A DNA stretch of 64,000 bases. Origin: Methylobacterium terricola. GTDB taxonomy: Bacteria; Pseudomonadota; Alphaproteobacteria; Rhizobiales; Beijerinckiaceae. Numbering within the stretch: the first letter of the stretch is position 1; each line of letters starts with the position of its first letter. The notes under the pieces were generated by a model. The model saw only the letters and a program-made list of their open reading frames with translations, did no database searches and had not been told where the DNA came from. This document shows positions 1-8,599 of this stretch, in pieces. Where the stretch lies: NCBI RefSeq assembly GCF_006151805.1, contig NZ_VDDA01000001.1:747794-811793 (forward strand). Reading direction: 5' to 3'. The position numbers and the translations under genes were made by a program.

Positions 1-1236
1 GCCGCCCAGGTCACCCCCGGCCGTCAAGTCGTGATCCCGGTCTACCATGCCGGCGGCGTGCCGGCGATGAGCGCCCGGGCGGTGCCGCCGGCCCCGGCGC
101 CGCGGATGGCGATGACCGAGACCCGCGCCCCCGAGCCGGTGCGCCGGGTCGCCGAGGCCGCGCCGCGCCCCGAGCCCCTCCGCCGCGATCCGGAGGTCGC
201 CCGCCGGGAGCAGGAGGCCACGCGCCGCGAGCAAGAGGCCGCGCGCCGCGAGCAGGAGGCCGCCCGGCGCGAGCAGGAGGCCGCACGGCGCGAGCAAGAG
301 GCGGAATCGGCCCGCAAGGCCCATACCCGCCCGGGTCAGGCCGAGGCGAAGCCGGTGGCGCCCAATGCTGCCGAGCGCGCCGCCAAGCTCAACCCGCGCA
401 AGGCCCAGCCGCGCGAGGACGACGAGGAGGCGGTCGCCGCGAAGCCGCAGCGGCCCGAGCCGAAGGCGGTGGCCAAGGCCGAGCCGAAGGCCGTCGCCAA
501 GGTGGCCGCGCGCCAGCAGGACGACGACGAGGACGAGAAGGTCGCGGCCAAGCCGCAGAAGCCCGAGCACAAGAAGCCCGAGCCGAAGGCCGTCGAGAAG
601 GCGAAGCCGGAGCCGAAGAAGGTCGCCGAGGCGGTCAAGCCGGAACCGCGCAAGATCGAGATCAAGGCCGAGGCAAAGCCGGAGGTCAAGAAGCCCGAGC
701 CGAAGCAGGCCGAGGCCGCGAAGCCCGAGGTGAAGAAGGTGGCGGAGCTGAAGCCGGCGCCGAAGCCCGAGCCGGTCAAGCCGGTGAAGGTCGCTTCCCT
801 GCCCGAGAAGGCTCCCGAGCCGGCACCGGCTCCGGCCGTCGCCCCCGCGGCGCCCGCGCCGGACCCGCAATCGAGCTTCCGCTGGCCGGCTCGCGGCCGG
901 GTGATCAACGGCTACGGCTCGAGCGGCAACGAAGGCATCAACATCGCGGTGCCCGAGGGCACGCCGGTGAAGGCCGCCGAAGAAGGCACCGTGGCCTATG
1001 CCGGCAGCGACGTGAAGGGCTACGGCAAGCTGGTCCTGGTGCGCCACGCCAACGGCTACGTCTCGGCCTACGCCCATAACGGCGAGATCGACGTGCGGCC
1101 GGGCGAGAAGGTGAAGCGTGGCCAGACCATCGCCAAGTCCGGCGCCTCGGGCAACGTGACCTCGCCGCAGCTGCACTTCGAGATCCGTAAGGGCGCGACC
1201 CCGGTCGATCCGATGCCGCACCTGGCGAGCAACTGA
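1..1236 (+). CDS. NlpD-like degenerate LytM (M23) protein, 5'-truncated by window edge
   Basis: The reading frame is open to the left edge, so only the C-terminal 411 residues are visible; any ATG inside it (for example at 61) is not the real start. The first residues (GRQVVIPVYH) look like the end of a LysM peptidoglycan-binding domain. A 7-residue EQEAARR-type repeat (DNA about 199-303) and a long Lys/Pro/Glu-rich linker follow, then a LytM domain over about the last 115 residues. In an active M23 enzyme the first zinc ligands lie in a HxGxD-type motif; here that place reads NEGIN, so both are replaced, while the later YAH and LHFEI motifs remain. This matches NlpD/EnvC proteins, which do not cut peptidoglycan but activate amidases at the division site. 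NlpD function is inferred from family and motif loss. Confidence 0.85.
   Translation, partial: AAQVTPGRQVVIPVYHAGGVPAMSARAVPPAPAPRMAMTETRAPEPVRRVAEAAPRPEPLRRDPEVARREQEATRREQEAARREQEAARREQEAARREQEAESARKAHTRPGQAEAKPVAPNAAERAAKLNPRKAQPREDDEEAVAAKPQRPEPKAVAKAEPKAVAKVAARQQDDDEDEKVAAKPQKPEHKKPEPKAVEKAKPEPKKVAEAVKPEPRKIEIKAEAKPEVKKPEPKQAEAAKPEVKKVAELKPAPKPEPVKPVKVASLPEKAPEPAPAPAVAPAAPAPDPQSSFRWPARGRVINGYGSSGNEGINIAVPEGTPVKAAEEGTVAYAGSDVKGYGKLVLVRHANGYVSAYAHNGEIDVRPGEKVKRGQTIAKSGASGNVTSPQLHFEIRKGATPVDPMPHLASN
199..303 (+). repeat. 21-bp in-frame tandem repeat coding EQEAARR heptads
   Basis: About five imperfect copies of a 21-bp unit (core gcgccgcgagcaggaggcc) encode five EQEAxRR heptads in the linker of the LytM protein. 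The repeat would form a short charged helix or coiled coil, and copy number could vary between strains. Confidence 0.8.
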
Positions 1237-1257
1237 GACCACGCCGACAGGGCGAAC

Positions 1258-1287
1258 AGGCGGGGCGCGCGAGCGTCCCGCCTCTTT
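1258..1287 (+). terminator. Rho-independent terminator after the LytM gene
   Basis: A hairpin with the stem aggcggg / cccgcct encloses a GC-rich loop and is followed by ctcttt. It starts 21 bases after the stop codon of the LytM gene, on its strand. Confidence 0.6.
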
Positions 1288-1340
1288 GCGTTGTGAGGCG
1301 AGGAAAACCGCCCGCCATCCCCAACCAATCTGCCACCCTC

Positions 1341-1382
1341 CGGGTCGTCCCGGGCTCCGCTTCGCGGGCCCGGCATGACCCG
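1341..1382. repeat. Intergenic inverted repeat (cgggtcgtcccgggc family)
   Basis: A 15-base arm (cgggtcgtcccgggc) pairs with gcccggcatgacccg across a short loop with two mismatches. It lies between the convergent LytM and DUF815 genes. Related palindromes occur at 6881-6918, 18946-18987 and, more loosely, 34804-34840, always between genes, so this looks like a dispersed extragenic palindrome that may also stop transcription. Confidence 0.6.
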
Positions 1383-1418
1383 GGGAACGTCGGAACCGTC
1401 GGCAACGGCGAAGGGGCG

Positions 1419-2300
1419 TCACTCCAGCCGCTGCCCCAGCCGCCCGGCCAGATCCTGGATGTACTGGAACGCCGTGCGCCCCGAGCGCGCCCCGCGGGTG
1501 GTCGACCATTCCAGCGCCTCGGCCCGCAGCCGCTCCGGCTCGACCGTCAATCCGTAACGGGCGACGTAGGCGTCGATCATCGCCAGGTACTCGTCCTGGC
1601 TGCACTTGTGGAAGCCGAGCCAGAGGCCGAAGCGGTCCGACAGCGAGACCTTCTCCTCCACCGCCTCGCCCGGGTTGATCGCCGTCGAGCGCTCGTTCTC
1701 CATCATGTCGCGGGCGAGCAGGTGGCGCCGGTTCGAGGTGGCGTAGAACAGCACGTTCTCGGGCCGTCCCTCGATGCCGCCGTCGAGCGCCGCCTTCAGC
1801 GACTTGTACGAGGTGTCCTCGGCGTCGAAGGACAGGTCGTCGCAGAACACCACGAAGCGGTGCGGATCGGGCCGCAGCCACCCCATCAGGGCCGGCAGGC
1901 CCTCGATGTCCTCCCGGTGGATCTCGATCAGCTTCAGCGGCCGCTCGAGGCCGCGGGTGTTGATCTCGGCGTGGACGGCCTTCACCAGCGACGACTTGCC
2001 CATGCCGCGGGCGCCCCACAGCAGGGCGTTGTTCGCCGGCAGGCCGCGGGCGAACCGCTCGGTGTTGTCGAACAGGATGTCGCGCATCCGGTCGATGCCG
2101 CGCAAAAGGCCCATCTCGACCCGGTTGACCCGCGGCACCGGTTGCAGCCGCCCTTCCGGCTGCCACACGAAGGCGTCGGCCGCCGCGAAGTCGGGGGAGG
2201 GGATCGCGGCCGGGGCGCTGCGCTCCAGGGCCGCGGCGATGCGCAGCAGCACCGGCAGGAGGTCGGCCTCGGGCGGAATCGGGTAGGTGGGGTCGGTCAT
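1419..2300 (-). CDS. DUF815 family AAA+ ATPase
   Basis: A 293-residue protein with a Walker A motif GARGMGKSS at about residues 95-103 and a Walker B-like stretch VVFCDDLSF at about 150. The pattern (long N-terminal region, short ATPase core, conserved YATSNRRHL and SLSDRFGLWL motifs) is that of the DUF815 family of predicted AAA+ ATPases, whose cellular role is not established. The start is the ATG at 2300. It converges on the LytM gene and is divergent from yajC, with about 210 bp of shared upstream DNA. The family assignment is strong; function unknown. Confidence 0.9.
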   Translation of the reverse strand: MTDPTYPIPPEADLLPVLLRIAAALERSAPAAIPSPDFAAADAFVWQPEGRLQPVPRVNRVEMGLLRGIDRMRDILFDNTERFARGLPANNALLWGARGMGKSSLVKAVHAEINTRGLERPLKLIEIHREDIEGLPALMGWLRPDPHRFVVFCDDLSFDAEDTSYKSLKAALDGGIEGRPENVLFYATSNRRHLLARDMMENERSTAINPGEAVEEKVSLSDRFGLWLGFHKCSQDEYLAMIDAYVARYGLTVEPERLRAEALEWSTTRGARSGRTAFQYIQDLAGRLGQRLE

Positions 2301-2414
2301 CGCGGGGAATCGGGCTCCTGCGCAGGGGCGGACGTACGGGTGGCGCCTCTTAATCCCAAGCCCCCGCGGACGAAAACCCGCCGGGATGGGGCGGGGGAGG
2401 GCCGTTCCCCGCCG

Positions 2415-2442
2415 TTGCTTTCGAGTCGTCGGTGGCTATAGT
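2415..2442 (+). promoter_or_regulatory. Candidate sigma-70 promoter for yajC-secDF
   Basis: ttgctt at 2415-2420 and tatagt at 2437-2442 are separated by 16 bases and lie about 70 bases upstream of the chosen yajC start. Both boxes are close to the housekeeping consensus, which is uncommon in such GC-rich DNA. Inferred from sequence only. Confidence 0.5.
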
Positions 2443-2511
2443 CCGCGCGCTTTTGCAAGGCCGGCGGGGACCCGCCCGGCCCGTTTTCGCCTTGTTCGGG
2501 AGACCTCGAGA

Positions 2512-2841
2512 GTGATCACGCCCGCCTTCGCGCAGGGAGCCGGGATGTCCGGCGGCACGGACATCCTCGTGCAGGTCGTCCCCTTCATCCTGATCTTCGT
2601 GATCATGTACTTCCTGATCCTGCGCCCGCAGCAGCGCCGCGCCAAGGAGCACCAGGACATGATCAAGAACGTGCGCCGCGGCGATTCCGTGGTGACCACC
2701 GGCGGCATCGTCGGCCGGGTCACCAAGGTGACCGAGGCGCCGGAGATCGAGGTCGAGATCGCCCCGAACGTCAACGTCAAGGTGGTCCGCACCATGATCG
2801 CCGAGGTCCGGGCCAAGGGCGAGCCGGTCAAGGCCGCCTGA
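2512..2841 (+). CDS. yajC: Preprotein translocase subunit YajC
   Basis: A 109-residue inner-membrane protein: short N-terminus, one membrane helix (VPFILIFVIMYFLILRP, about residues 22-38), then the characteristic PQQRRAKEHQ motif and a cytoplasmic beta-rich domain. YajC associates with SecDF and the Sec translocon. I chose the GTG at 2512 because the protein then begins MITPAFAQG directly before the hydrophobic segment; the open frame extends upstream to 2287 but that stretch is intergenic in character. It is followed 87 bases later by secD, forming yajC-secD-secF as in most Gram-negatives. Confidence 0.93.
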   Translation: MITPAFAQGAGMSGGTDILVQVVPFILIFVIMYFLILRPQQRRAKEHQDMIKNVRRGDSVVTTGGIVGRVTKVTEAPEIEVEIAPNVNVKVVRTMIAEVRAKGEPVKAA

Positions 2842-2928
2842 GACCGACCCGGACGCAGGGGCAGGCCCGGACGGATGCGCCGGGCCGCCCTATCTGACAC
2901 ACATTCGAGACCGGTTGGGACGCCGCGG

Positions 2929-4536
2929 ATGCTCCGTATCTCCACCACGAAGGCCGTCGCGACGCTCGCCGTGATCCTCATCGGCCTGACGCTCGCCGTG
3001 CCGAGCTTCTTCACGGCCGATCAGCGTAAGAACTTCATCGCCTCGCTGCCGTCCTGGTTCCCGACCTGGATCGTGCCGACCCGCGCCATCGTGCTCGGCC
3101 TCGACCTCCAGGGCGGTTCGCAGATCGTGCTGGAGGTCGACCGCAACGACCTCGGCCGCACCATGGCGCAGGGCTTGCGCGACGACGTGCGCCAGGCGCT
3201 GCGCGAGACCGGCGTACAGGCCGATGGCGGCATCCAGCTGCTGCCGCGCGGCGTGCAGCTGCGCGTCGGCGACGCCGCCAACCGCGCCAAGGTGCTGCCG
3301 AAGCTGCAGGCGCTGTCGCAGCCCGTCACCGACGCCACCCTCGGCCAGACCGGCGCCCGCACCCTCGACGTGCGCGAGGAGCCGAACGGCCTGATCCAGC
3401 TCACCTATACGGATGCGGGCTTCAACGCCCGGACGCGCCGGGCGGTGCAGCAGGCGATCGAGGTCGTGCGCCGCCGCATCGACGTGACCGGCACCACCGA
3501 GCCGTCGATCCAGCAGCAGGGCACCGACCGGATCCTGGTCCAGCTTCCCGGCGTGCAGGATCCGCAGCGCATCGAGACGCTCCTGCAGGGGACTGCGAAG
3601 CTCGAGTTCCGCCTGCTCGCCGACAGCCCGGCCGGTGATGTCGACATGCTGCCGTCCAAGGACGCCAACGGCCAGAAGGTGCCGGTGGAGCGCCGCGTGC
3701 TCGCCGACGGCTCGGACCTGACCGATGCCCAGCCGGGCTTCGACCAGAAGTCGAACGAGCCGATCGTCAACTTCAAGTTCAACCTGCGCGGCGCGCAACG
3801 GTTCGGCCAGGCGACGAGCGAGAATGTCGGCCGCGCCCTGGCGATCGTCCTCGACAACGAGGTGGTGTCGGCGCCCCGCATCCTGCAGCCGATCACCGGC
3901 GGCCAGGGCCAGATCTCGGGCCGGTTCACGGTGCAGCAGGCCAACGACCTCTCGATCCTGCTGCGCGCCGGCGCGCTGCCGGCGAAGCTCACCATCATCG
4001 AGCGCCGCACCGTCGGCCCGGGCCTCGGCCGCGACTCGATCGAGGCGGGCAAGAACGCCACCATCGTGGCGACGATCCTCGTCGTCGTGCTGATGTTCGC
4101 GGCCTACGGCGTGTTCGGCCTCTTCGCCAACATCGCGCTCCTCGTCCACGTGGGCCTGATCCTCGGCCTGATGTCGGTGCTGGAAGCCACCATGACGCTG
4201 CCGGGCATCGCCGGGATCGTGCTCACCATCGGCACCGCGGTCGACTCGAACGTGCTGATCTACGAGCGCGTGCGGGAGGAGGTGCGGGCCGGCCGCTCGA
4301 TCCCCTCGGCGCTCCAGGCCGGCTTCGACCGCGCCTTCGCCACCATCGTCGACTCGAACTCCACCATGGCGATTGCCGCGGTGATCCTGTTCTTCCTCGG
4401 CTCGGGCCCGGTGAAGGGTTTCGCGGTCGTCTTCATCCTCGGCATCCTGACCACGGTCATCACCGCCGTGACCCTGACCCGGATGATGATCGCCCTGTGG
4501 TACCAGCGCCTGCGGCCCAAGACCCTGCCGATCTGA
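2929..4536 (+). CDS. secD: Protein translocase subunit SecD
   Basis: A 535-residue protein with an N-terminal membrane helix, the D1 motif GLDLQGGSQIVLEVD (about residues 53-67), a large periplasmic P1 domain, and five C-terminal membrane helices with the conserved GTAVDSNVLIYERVREE motif (about 430-447) that carries the proton-conducting Asp. SecDF uses proton motive force to pull exported proteins out of SecYEG on the periplasmic side. ATG 2929 (MLRISTTKAV) is preferred over the in-frame upstream codon at 2875 because it places a basic stretch just before the first membrane helix. Confidence 0.96.
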   Translation: MLRISTTKAVATLAVILIGLTLAVPSFFTADQRKNFIASLPSWFPTWIVPTRAIVLGLDLQGGSQIVLEVDRNDLGRTMAQGLRDDVRQALRETGVQADGGIQLLPRGVQLRVGDAANRAKVLPKLQALSQPVTDATLGQTGARTLDVREEPNGLIQLTYTDAGFNARTRRAVQQAIEVVRRRIDVTGTTEPSIQQQGTDRILVQLPGVQDPQRIETLLQGTAKLEFRLLADSPAGDVDMLPSKDANGQKVPVERRVLADGSDLTDAQPGFDQKSNEPIVNFKFNLRGAQRFGQATSENVGRALAIVLDNEVVSAPRILQPITGGQGQISGRFTVQQANDLSILLRAGALPAKLTIIERRTVGPGLGRDSIEAGKNATIVATILVVVLMFAAYGVFGLFANIALLVHVGLILGLMSVLEATMTLPGIAGIVLTIGTAVDSNVLIYERVREEVRAGRSIPSALQAGFDRAFATIVDSNSTMAIAAVILFFLGSGPVKGFAVVFILGILTTVITAVTLTRMMIALWYQRLRPKTLPI

Positions 4537-4620
4537 TCTGTCGAGCGGGCGGCGCGAGGCCGCCCGCATCCGCGCTGCGCCCGGCGAGGGCGCGCCGACA
4601 CACCCTTTCCGAGACCGACG

Positions 4621-5568
4621 ATGCGCCTCCTCCGCCTCTGGCCCGACGAATCCCACTTCGACTTCATGCGCCTGCGGCGCTTCAGCTTCCCGCTCTCGGC
4701 GTTCATCTCGGTCGCCACGGTGGTGCTGTTCCTGCAGATCGGCCTGAATTTCGGCATCGACTTCAAGGGCGGCACCCTGGTCGAGCTGCGGCCGAAGCCC
4801 GGGGTGACGTCCGATGTCGGCGCCGTGCGCCACACCGCCAACGATTTCGGCTTCGGCGAGACCGAGGTGCAGGAGCTCGGCCAGGGCTCGATCTCGGTCC
4901 GCTTCCCGCTCCAGGCTGGCGGCGAGACCGGGCAGACCCTGGTGATGCAGAAGGCGCACGCGGCCTTCGACAAGGATTACGCCTTCGACCGGGTCGAGAC
5001 CGTCGGCCCCCGCGTCTCGGGCGAGCTGGTCCAGTCCGGCACGATCGGCGTCGTGCTCTCGGTCGTGGCGGTGCTGCTCTACCTGTGGTTCCGGTTCGAG
5101 CGTGAACTGGCGCTCGGCGCCATTGTCGGCACCCTGCACGACATCGTCATCACCGTCGGCCTGTTCGTGATCACCCGGATCGAGTTCAACATGACCTCGA
5201 TCGCCGCGATCCTGACGATCGTCGGGTACTCGCTCAACGAGACGGTGGTGGTGTTCGACCGCACGCGCGAGCTGATGCGGCGCTACAAGACCATGCCGAC
5301 GGAAGAGCTGCTCAACCTGTCGATCAACTCGACGATGTCGCGCACCGTGATGACCGCGATGTCGACCGCCCTGTCGCTGCTCGCGCTGGTCCTGTTCGGC
5401 GGCGAGGCGATCAAGGGCTTCTCCGTGGTGATGCTGGCCGGCGTGGTGATCTGCACCTACTCGGCGATCTTCGTCTCGACCCCGTTCCTGATCTATATCG
5501 GCCTCCAGGCCGGCGGCACCCGCGTGCAGCCGCGGGACACGTCCAGCCTGAAGCAGGCGGCCGAGTAG
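4621..5568 (+). CDS. secF: Protein translocase subunit SecF
   Basis: A 315-residue partner of SecD. It shows the N-terminal helix, the GIDFKGGTLVEL motif (about residues 45-56), a short periplasmic domain, and the C-terminal five-helix bundle containing GYSLNETVVVFDRTRE (about 202-217). It lies 84 bp after secD. Its TAG stop shares one base with the GTG start of the next gene, so the NDUFAF3-like gene is tightly coupled to secF expression. Confidence 0.96.
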   Translation: MRLLRLWPDESHFDFMRLRRFSFPLSAFISVATVVLFLQIGLNFGIDFKGGTLVELRPKPGVTSDVGAVRHTANDFGFGETEVQELGQGSISVRFPLQAGGETGQTLVMQKAHAAFDKDYAFDRVETVGPRVSGELVQSGTIGVVLSVVAVLLYLWFRFERELALGAIVGTLHDIVITVGLFVITRIEFNMTSIAAILTIVGYSLNETVVVFDRTRELMRRYKTMPTEELLNLSINSTMSRTVMTAMSTALSLLALVLFGGEAIKGFSVVMLAGVVICTYSAIFVSTPFLIYIGLQAGGTRVQPRDTSSLKQAAE

Positions 5569-5972
5569 TGGCGGGCGAGACGGACGGCACCAGGGGGCGG
5601 CTCCACGACGGCTTCGTCCCGGGCCGCTACCCGATCGACGCCTATGGCGGCGGCGGTTTCCGCTTCGCCGAGATGTCGCATCGCGGCTCGATCCTGGCGC
5701 TGCCCTCCGGCGTCCGGGCCTGGGACGTGACCGCGCCGGACGGCATCACGGCGGCCAGCCTCAGCCCCCTGCTGGCCGAGGCCGGCGCGGTCGACCTGCT
5801 ATTGCTCGGCACAGGCGCCGACATCGTGTTCGTGCCGGATTCCCTGCGTCAGCATCTCAAGGCCGCCGGCATCGGCCTCGACGTGATGCAGACCGGCGCG
5901 GCGGCGCGGACCTACAACATCCTGATGGCCGAGAACCGCAAGGTCGCGGCCGCCCTGATCGCGGTACCCTGA
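5568..5972 (+). CDS. Mth938-domain protein (NDUFAF3/C3orf60 homologue)
   Basis: A 134-residue protein of the Mth938 (DUF498) family, with a beta/alpha fold and the typical start of domain IDAYGGGGFRF, a central LLLLGTGADIVFVP, and a C-terminal GAAARTYNILMAENRKVAAALI. The human member NDUFAF3 is an assembly factor of respiratory complex I. The GTG start overlaps the secF stop by one base, and the next gene encodes an NDUFAF6-like protein, so translation is probably coupled. A role in complex I assembly in this bacterium is inferred from the human homologue and from this neighbourhood. Confidence 0.88.
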   Translation: MAGETDGTRGRLHDGFVPGRYPIDAYGGGGFRFAEMSHRGSILALPSGVRAWDVTAPDGITAASLSPLLAEAGAVDLLLLGTGADIVFVPDSLRQHLKAAGIGLDVMQTGAAARTYNILMAENRKVAAALIAVP

Positions 5973-5980
5973 GAAGCGTC

Positions 5981-6847
5981 ATGAGCGAGGCCGAGACGCG
6001 GGACCCGGCCTGGGCCTACGCCCATTGCGAGGCCCTGGTGCGGGCGGGCGACCCGGACCGCTGGTACGCCAGCCTCTACGCCCCGGCGGACAAGCGCCCG
6101 CACCTGCACGCGCTCGCCGCCTTCAGCCTGGAAGTGGCGCGGGTGCGCGAGGCCGTGTCGAGCCCGATGCCGGGGGAACTCCGCCTGCAATGGTGGCGCG
6201 ACGCGCTCCAGGGTGAGGCGAGGGGCGATGTGCGCGCCCATCCGGTCGCGGCTGCCCTCGACGATACGCTGGTCAAGGCGCGCCTGCCGCGCCAGCCCCT
6301 GGTCGACCTGATCGATGCCCGGGTGTTCGACCTCTACGACGACCCGATGCCGTCGACCGGGGACTTGGAGGGCTATTGCGGCGAGACCGCCTCCTGCCTG
6401 ATCCGCCTCGGCAGCCTGATCCTGGCGAACGGCTCCGAACCCGGCGGTGCCGCGGCCGCCGGCCATGCCGGCGTCGCTTACGCGGTGACGGGGCTCCTGC
6501 GGGCGCTGCCCTGGCATGCCCGCAGCGGCCAGGTCTACCTGCCGGCCGACGTGCTCAAGACGCACGGCGTCACCCGCGAGGACATCGTCGCCGGGCGCGG
6601 CGGCCCGGGGCTGCTCGGCGCCTGCGCCGACATGCGGGCGCTGGTACGCCGTCACCTCGCGGCCTACGCAACCGAGCGGGCAACGGTGGCCACCGTGGCG
6701 GCCCCTGCCTTCCTCCCGGTCGCGATGGTCGAGGGTTACCTCGCGCAGATGGAGCGGCCGGGCTACGATCCGCTGACCAGCGTGACCGACATGCCGAACT
6801 GGCGCCGGATCTGGCGGCTGTGGCGATCGGCGCGGTCGGTCACGTGA
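5981..6847 (+). CDS. Squalene/phytoene synthase family protein, NDUFAF6-like
   Basis: A 288-residue member of the trans-isoprenyl diphosphate synthase (squalene/phytoene synthase) family. It keeps the overall helical framework (PDRWYASLYAP near the start, ELRLQWWRDAL at about 66-76, DLYDDPMP, EGYCGETASCLIRL) but lacks clear pairs of Asp-rich DxxxD motifs expected of a working carotenoid or squalene synthase. This is the pattern of NDUFAF6 (C8orf38), a complex I assembly factor. It starts 8 bp after the NDUFAF3-like gene, which supports the non-terpenoid reading. Catalytic activity on isoprenoids cannot be excluded. Confidence 0.8.
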   Translation: MSEAETRDPAWAYAHCEALVRAGDPDRWYASLYAPADKRPHLHALAAFSLEVARVREAVSSPMPGELRLQWWRDALQGEARGDVRAHPVAAALDDTLVKARLPRQPLVDLIDARVFDLYDDPMPSTGDLEGYCGETASCLIRLGSLILANGSEPGGAAAAGHAGVAYAVTGLLRALPWHARSGQVYLPADVLKTHGVTREDIVAGRGGPGLLGACADMRALVRRHLAAYATERATVATVAAPAFLPVAMVEGYLAQMERPGYDPLTSVTDMPNWRRIWRLWRSARSVT

Positions 6848-6880
6848 ACCGTGCCTCTCGCACCCGCTGACGCCTCTCGG

Positions 6881-6918
6881 CGTCATCCTGGGCACCGCCG
6901 CGCGGCCCCGGGATGACG
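6881..6918. repeat. Intergenic inverted repeat (GTCATCC-GGG family), terminator-like
   Basis: cgtcatcctggg and cccgggatgacg form a 12-bp stem with one G-T pair across a 14-base loop. It sits between the convergent NDUFAF6-like and trmFO genes and could end transcripts from both sides, although there is no T-run. Confidence 0.6.
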
Positions 6919-6973
6919 GGGAGGGGGTGAGGACAGGAGGGCCAACCCTCCTGGCGGTCGTGCCGGCCGCGAC

Positions 6974-8404
6974 CTACTCTGCCGCCTCGGCCGGCAGCGG
7001 CGCCGGTGCCTCGCCGAGCCATGCCCCGAGATCCTCTCGCGCCCGGTCGGTCATCGCCCGCTTCTTCGCCTGCGCCTTCTCGGGGCCGCGCAGGCGCTTG
7101 CCGTCGGGAGCCTTCGGGGCCCGGTCGAGGGGCGGGAACAGGCCGAAATTGACGTTCATCGGCTGGAACGAGCGCGGCGTGCCGGCATCCTCGGCCGAGA
7201 CGTGCCCGCCGGTGATGTGGCCGATGAGGGCGCCGAGAGCGGTGGTGATCGGCAGCGGCTCCAAGGTGCGGCCCTGGCGCTCGGCGGCGGCGAAGCGGCC
7301 GGCCATCAGGCCGATCGCCGCGCTCTCGACGTAGCCCTCGCAGCCGGTGATCTGGCCGGCGAAGCGCAGGCGCGGCGCGGCCCTCAGGCGCAAGGTGGCG
7401 TCGAGGAGGCGCGGGCTGTCGAGATAGGTGTTGCGGTGCAGGCCGCCGAGGCGGGCGAACTCGGCATTCTCCAGGCCGGGAATCGTCCGGAAGACCCGCA
7501 CCTGCTCGGCATGGCGCAGCTTCGTCTGGAAGCCGACCATGTTGTAGAGCGTGCCGAGGGCGTTGTCCTGGCGCAGCTGGACAATGGCGTAGGCCTTCAC
7601 CGTCGGGTTGTGCGGGTTGGTCAGGCCGAACGGCTTCATCGGCCCGTGGCGCAGGGTCTCGGGGCCGCGTTCGGCCATCACCTCGATCGGCAGGCAGCCG
7701 TCGAAATAGGGGGTCGAGGCCTCCCATTCCTTGAACGAGGTCTTCTCGCCCTCGATCAGCGCGGCGATGAAGGCGGCGTATTGCTCGCGGTCGAGCGGGC
7801 AGTTGATGTAATCGGCGCCGGTGCCGCCCGGGCCGACCTTGTCGTAGCGGGACTGGAACCAGGCCTTGCCCATGTCGATCGAGTCGCGGTGCACGATCGG
7901 CGCGATGGCGTCGAAGAAGGCGAGCGATTCGGCGCCGGTGAGGCCGCGGATGCCCTCGGCGAGGCCCGGCGCGGTGAGCGGGCCGGTCGCCAGGATCACG
8001 CTGTCCCAGGCGGCAGGCGGCAGGCCGTCGATCTCCTCACGGACGATCGTGACGTTCGGATGCGCCTCGAGCGCGGCCGTCACCGCCCGGCTGAACCCCT
8101 CGCGGTCGACCGCGAGCGCGCCGCCGGCCGGCACCTGGTTGCCGTCGCCGCAGCGCATGATCAGCGAGCCGAGGCGGCGCATCTCCTGGTGCAGCAGCCC
8201 GACGGCGTTGAGCTGCGCGTCGTCGGAGCGGAAGGAGTTCGAGCAGACGAGCTCGGCCAGGTCCTGCGTCTGGTGCGCGTCGGTGCCGCGCAGGGGCCGC
8301 ATCTCGTGCAGCACCACGGGCAGGCCGGCCTCGGCGATCTGCCAGGCGGCCTCGGAGCCGGCGAGGCCGCCGCCGACGACGTGAATGGGGTCTGATCCGG
8401 ACAT
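6974..8404 (-). CDS. trmFO: TrmFO, methylenetetrahydrofolate-tRNA-(uracil-5)-methyltransferase
   Basis: A 476-residue flavoprotein that makes 5-methyluridine at position 54 of tRNA using methylene-tetrahydrofolate and FADH2. The N-terminus carries the dinucleotide-binding [10 protein letters not shown] motif, followed by the family signatures HEMRP, ELVCSNS and, further on, [10 protein letters not shown] and [11 protein letters not shown] chose ATG 8404 ([13 protein letters not shown]) because it leaves a short lead into the FAD-binding strand; the frame stays open for about 29 more codons upstream without recognisable features. Confidence 0.95.
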   Translation of the reverse strand: MSGSDPIHVVGGGLAGSEAAWQIAEAGLPVVLHEMRPLRGTDAHQTQDLAELVCSNSFRSDDAQLNAVGLLHQEMRRLGSLIMRCGDGNQVPAGGALAVDREGFSRAVTAALEAHPNVTIVREEIDGLPPAAWDSVILATGPLTAPGLAEGIRGLTGAESLAFFDAIAPIVHRDSIDMGKAWFQSRYDKVGPGGTGADYINCPLDREQYAAFIAALIEGEKTSFKEWEASTPYFDGCLPIEVMAERGPETLRHGPMKPFGLTNPHNPTVKAYAIVQLRQDNALGTLYNMVGFQTKLRHAEQVRVFRTIPGLENAEFARLGGLHRNTYLDSPRLLDATLRLRAAPRLRFAGQITGCEGYVESAAIGLMAGRFAAAERQGRTLEPLPITTALGALIGHITGGHVSAEDAGTPRSFQPMNVNFGLFPPLDRAPKAPDGKRLRGPEKAQAKKRAMTDRAREDLGAWLGEAPAPLPAEAAE

Positions 8405-8496
8405 GACGCGGCATATCGGATCGGGCGCCGCGGATGCAACACCAACGCGGCGCTGCGGGGCTGCCACGGGCGCAGCGCAAGGCCCGGACAAGCGAA

Positions 8497-8518
8497 CGCC
8501 CGCCGGAAGGGGCGGGCG
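8497..8518 (-). terminator. Hairpin downstream of the DUF1127 gene
   Basis: A perfect 8-bp stem (cgcccgcc / ggcgggcg, 6-base loop) lies about 80 bases downstream of the DUF1127 stop. Only a weak T-rich tail (ttcgcttgt on the minus strand) follows, so termination is possible but not certain. Confidence 0.4.
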
Positions 8519-8599
8519 CGCGAGACGATGAATGGCCGAACCGGCCTTTGATCGACGGGAGGGTACTCGGTACGCGGGTACGTGGTCCTGTGTGGACGC

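Noticed and set aside
2890-5139. A 749-codon minus-strand frame over secD-secF
   Set aside because: Antisense shadow of secD and secF; no domain and no start signal.
5981-6847. Calling the gene crtB or a hopanoid/squalene synthase
   Set aside because: Clear Asp-rich catalytic motifs are not seen and the neighbour is an NDUFAF3-like gene; the assembly-factor reading fits better, though an enzyme role is not excluded.
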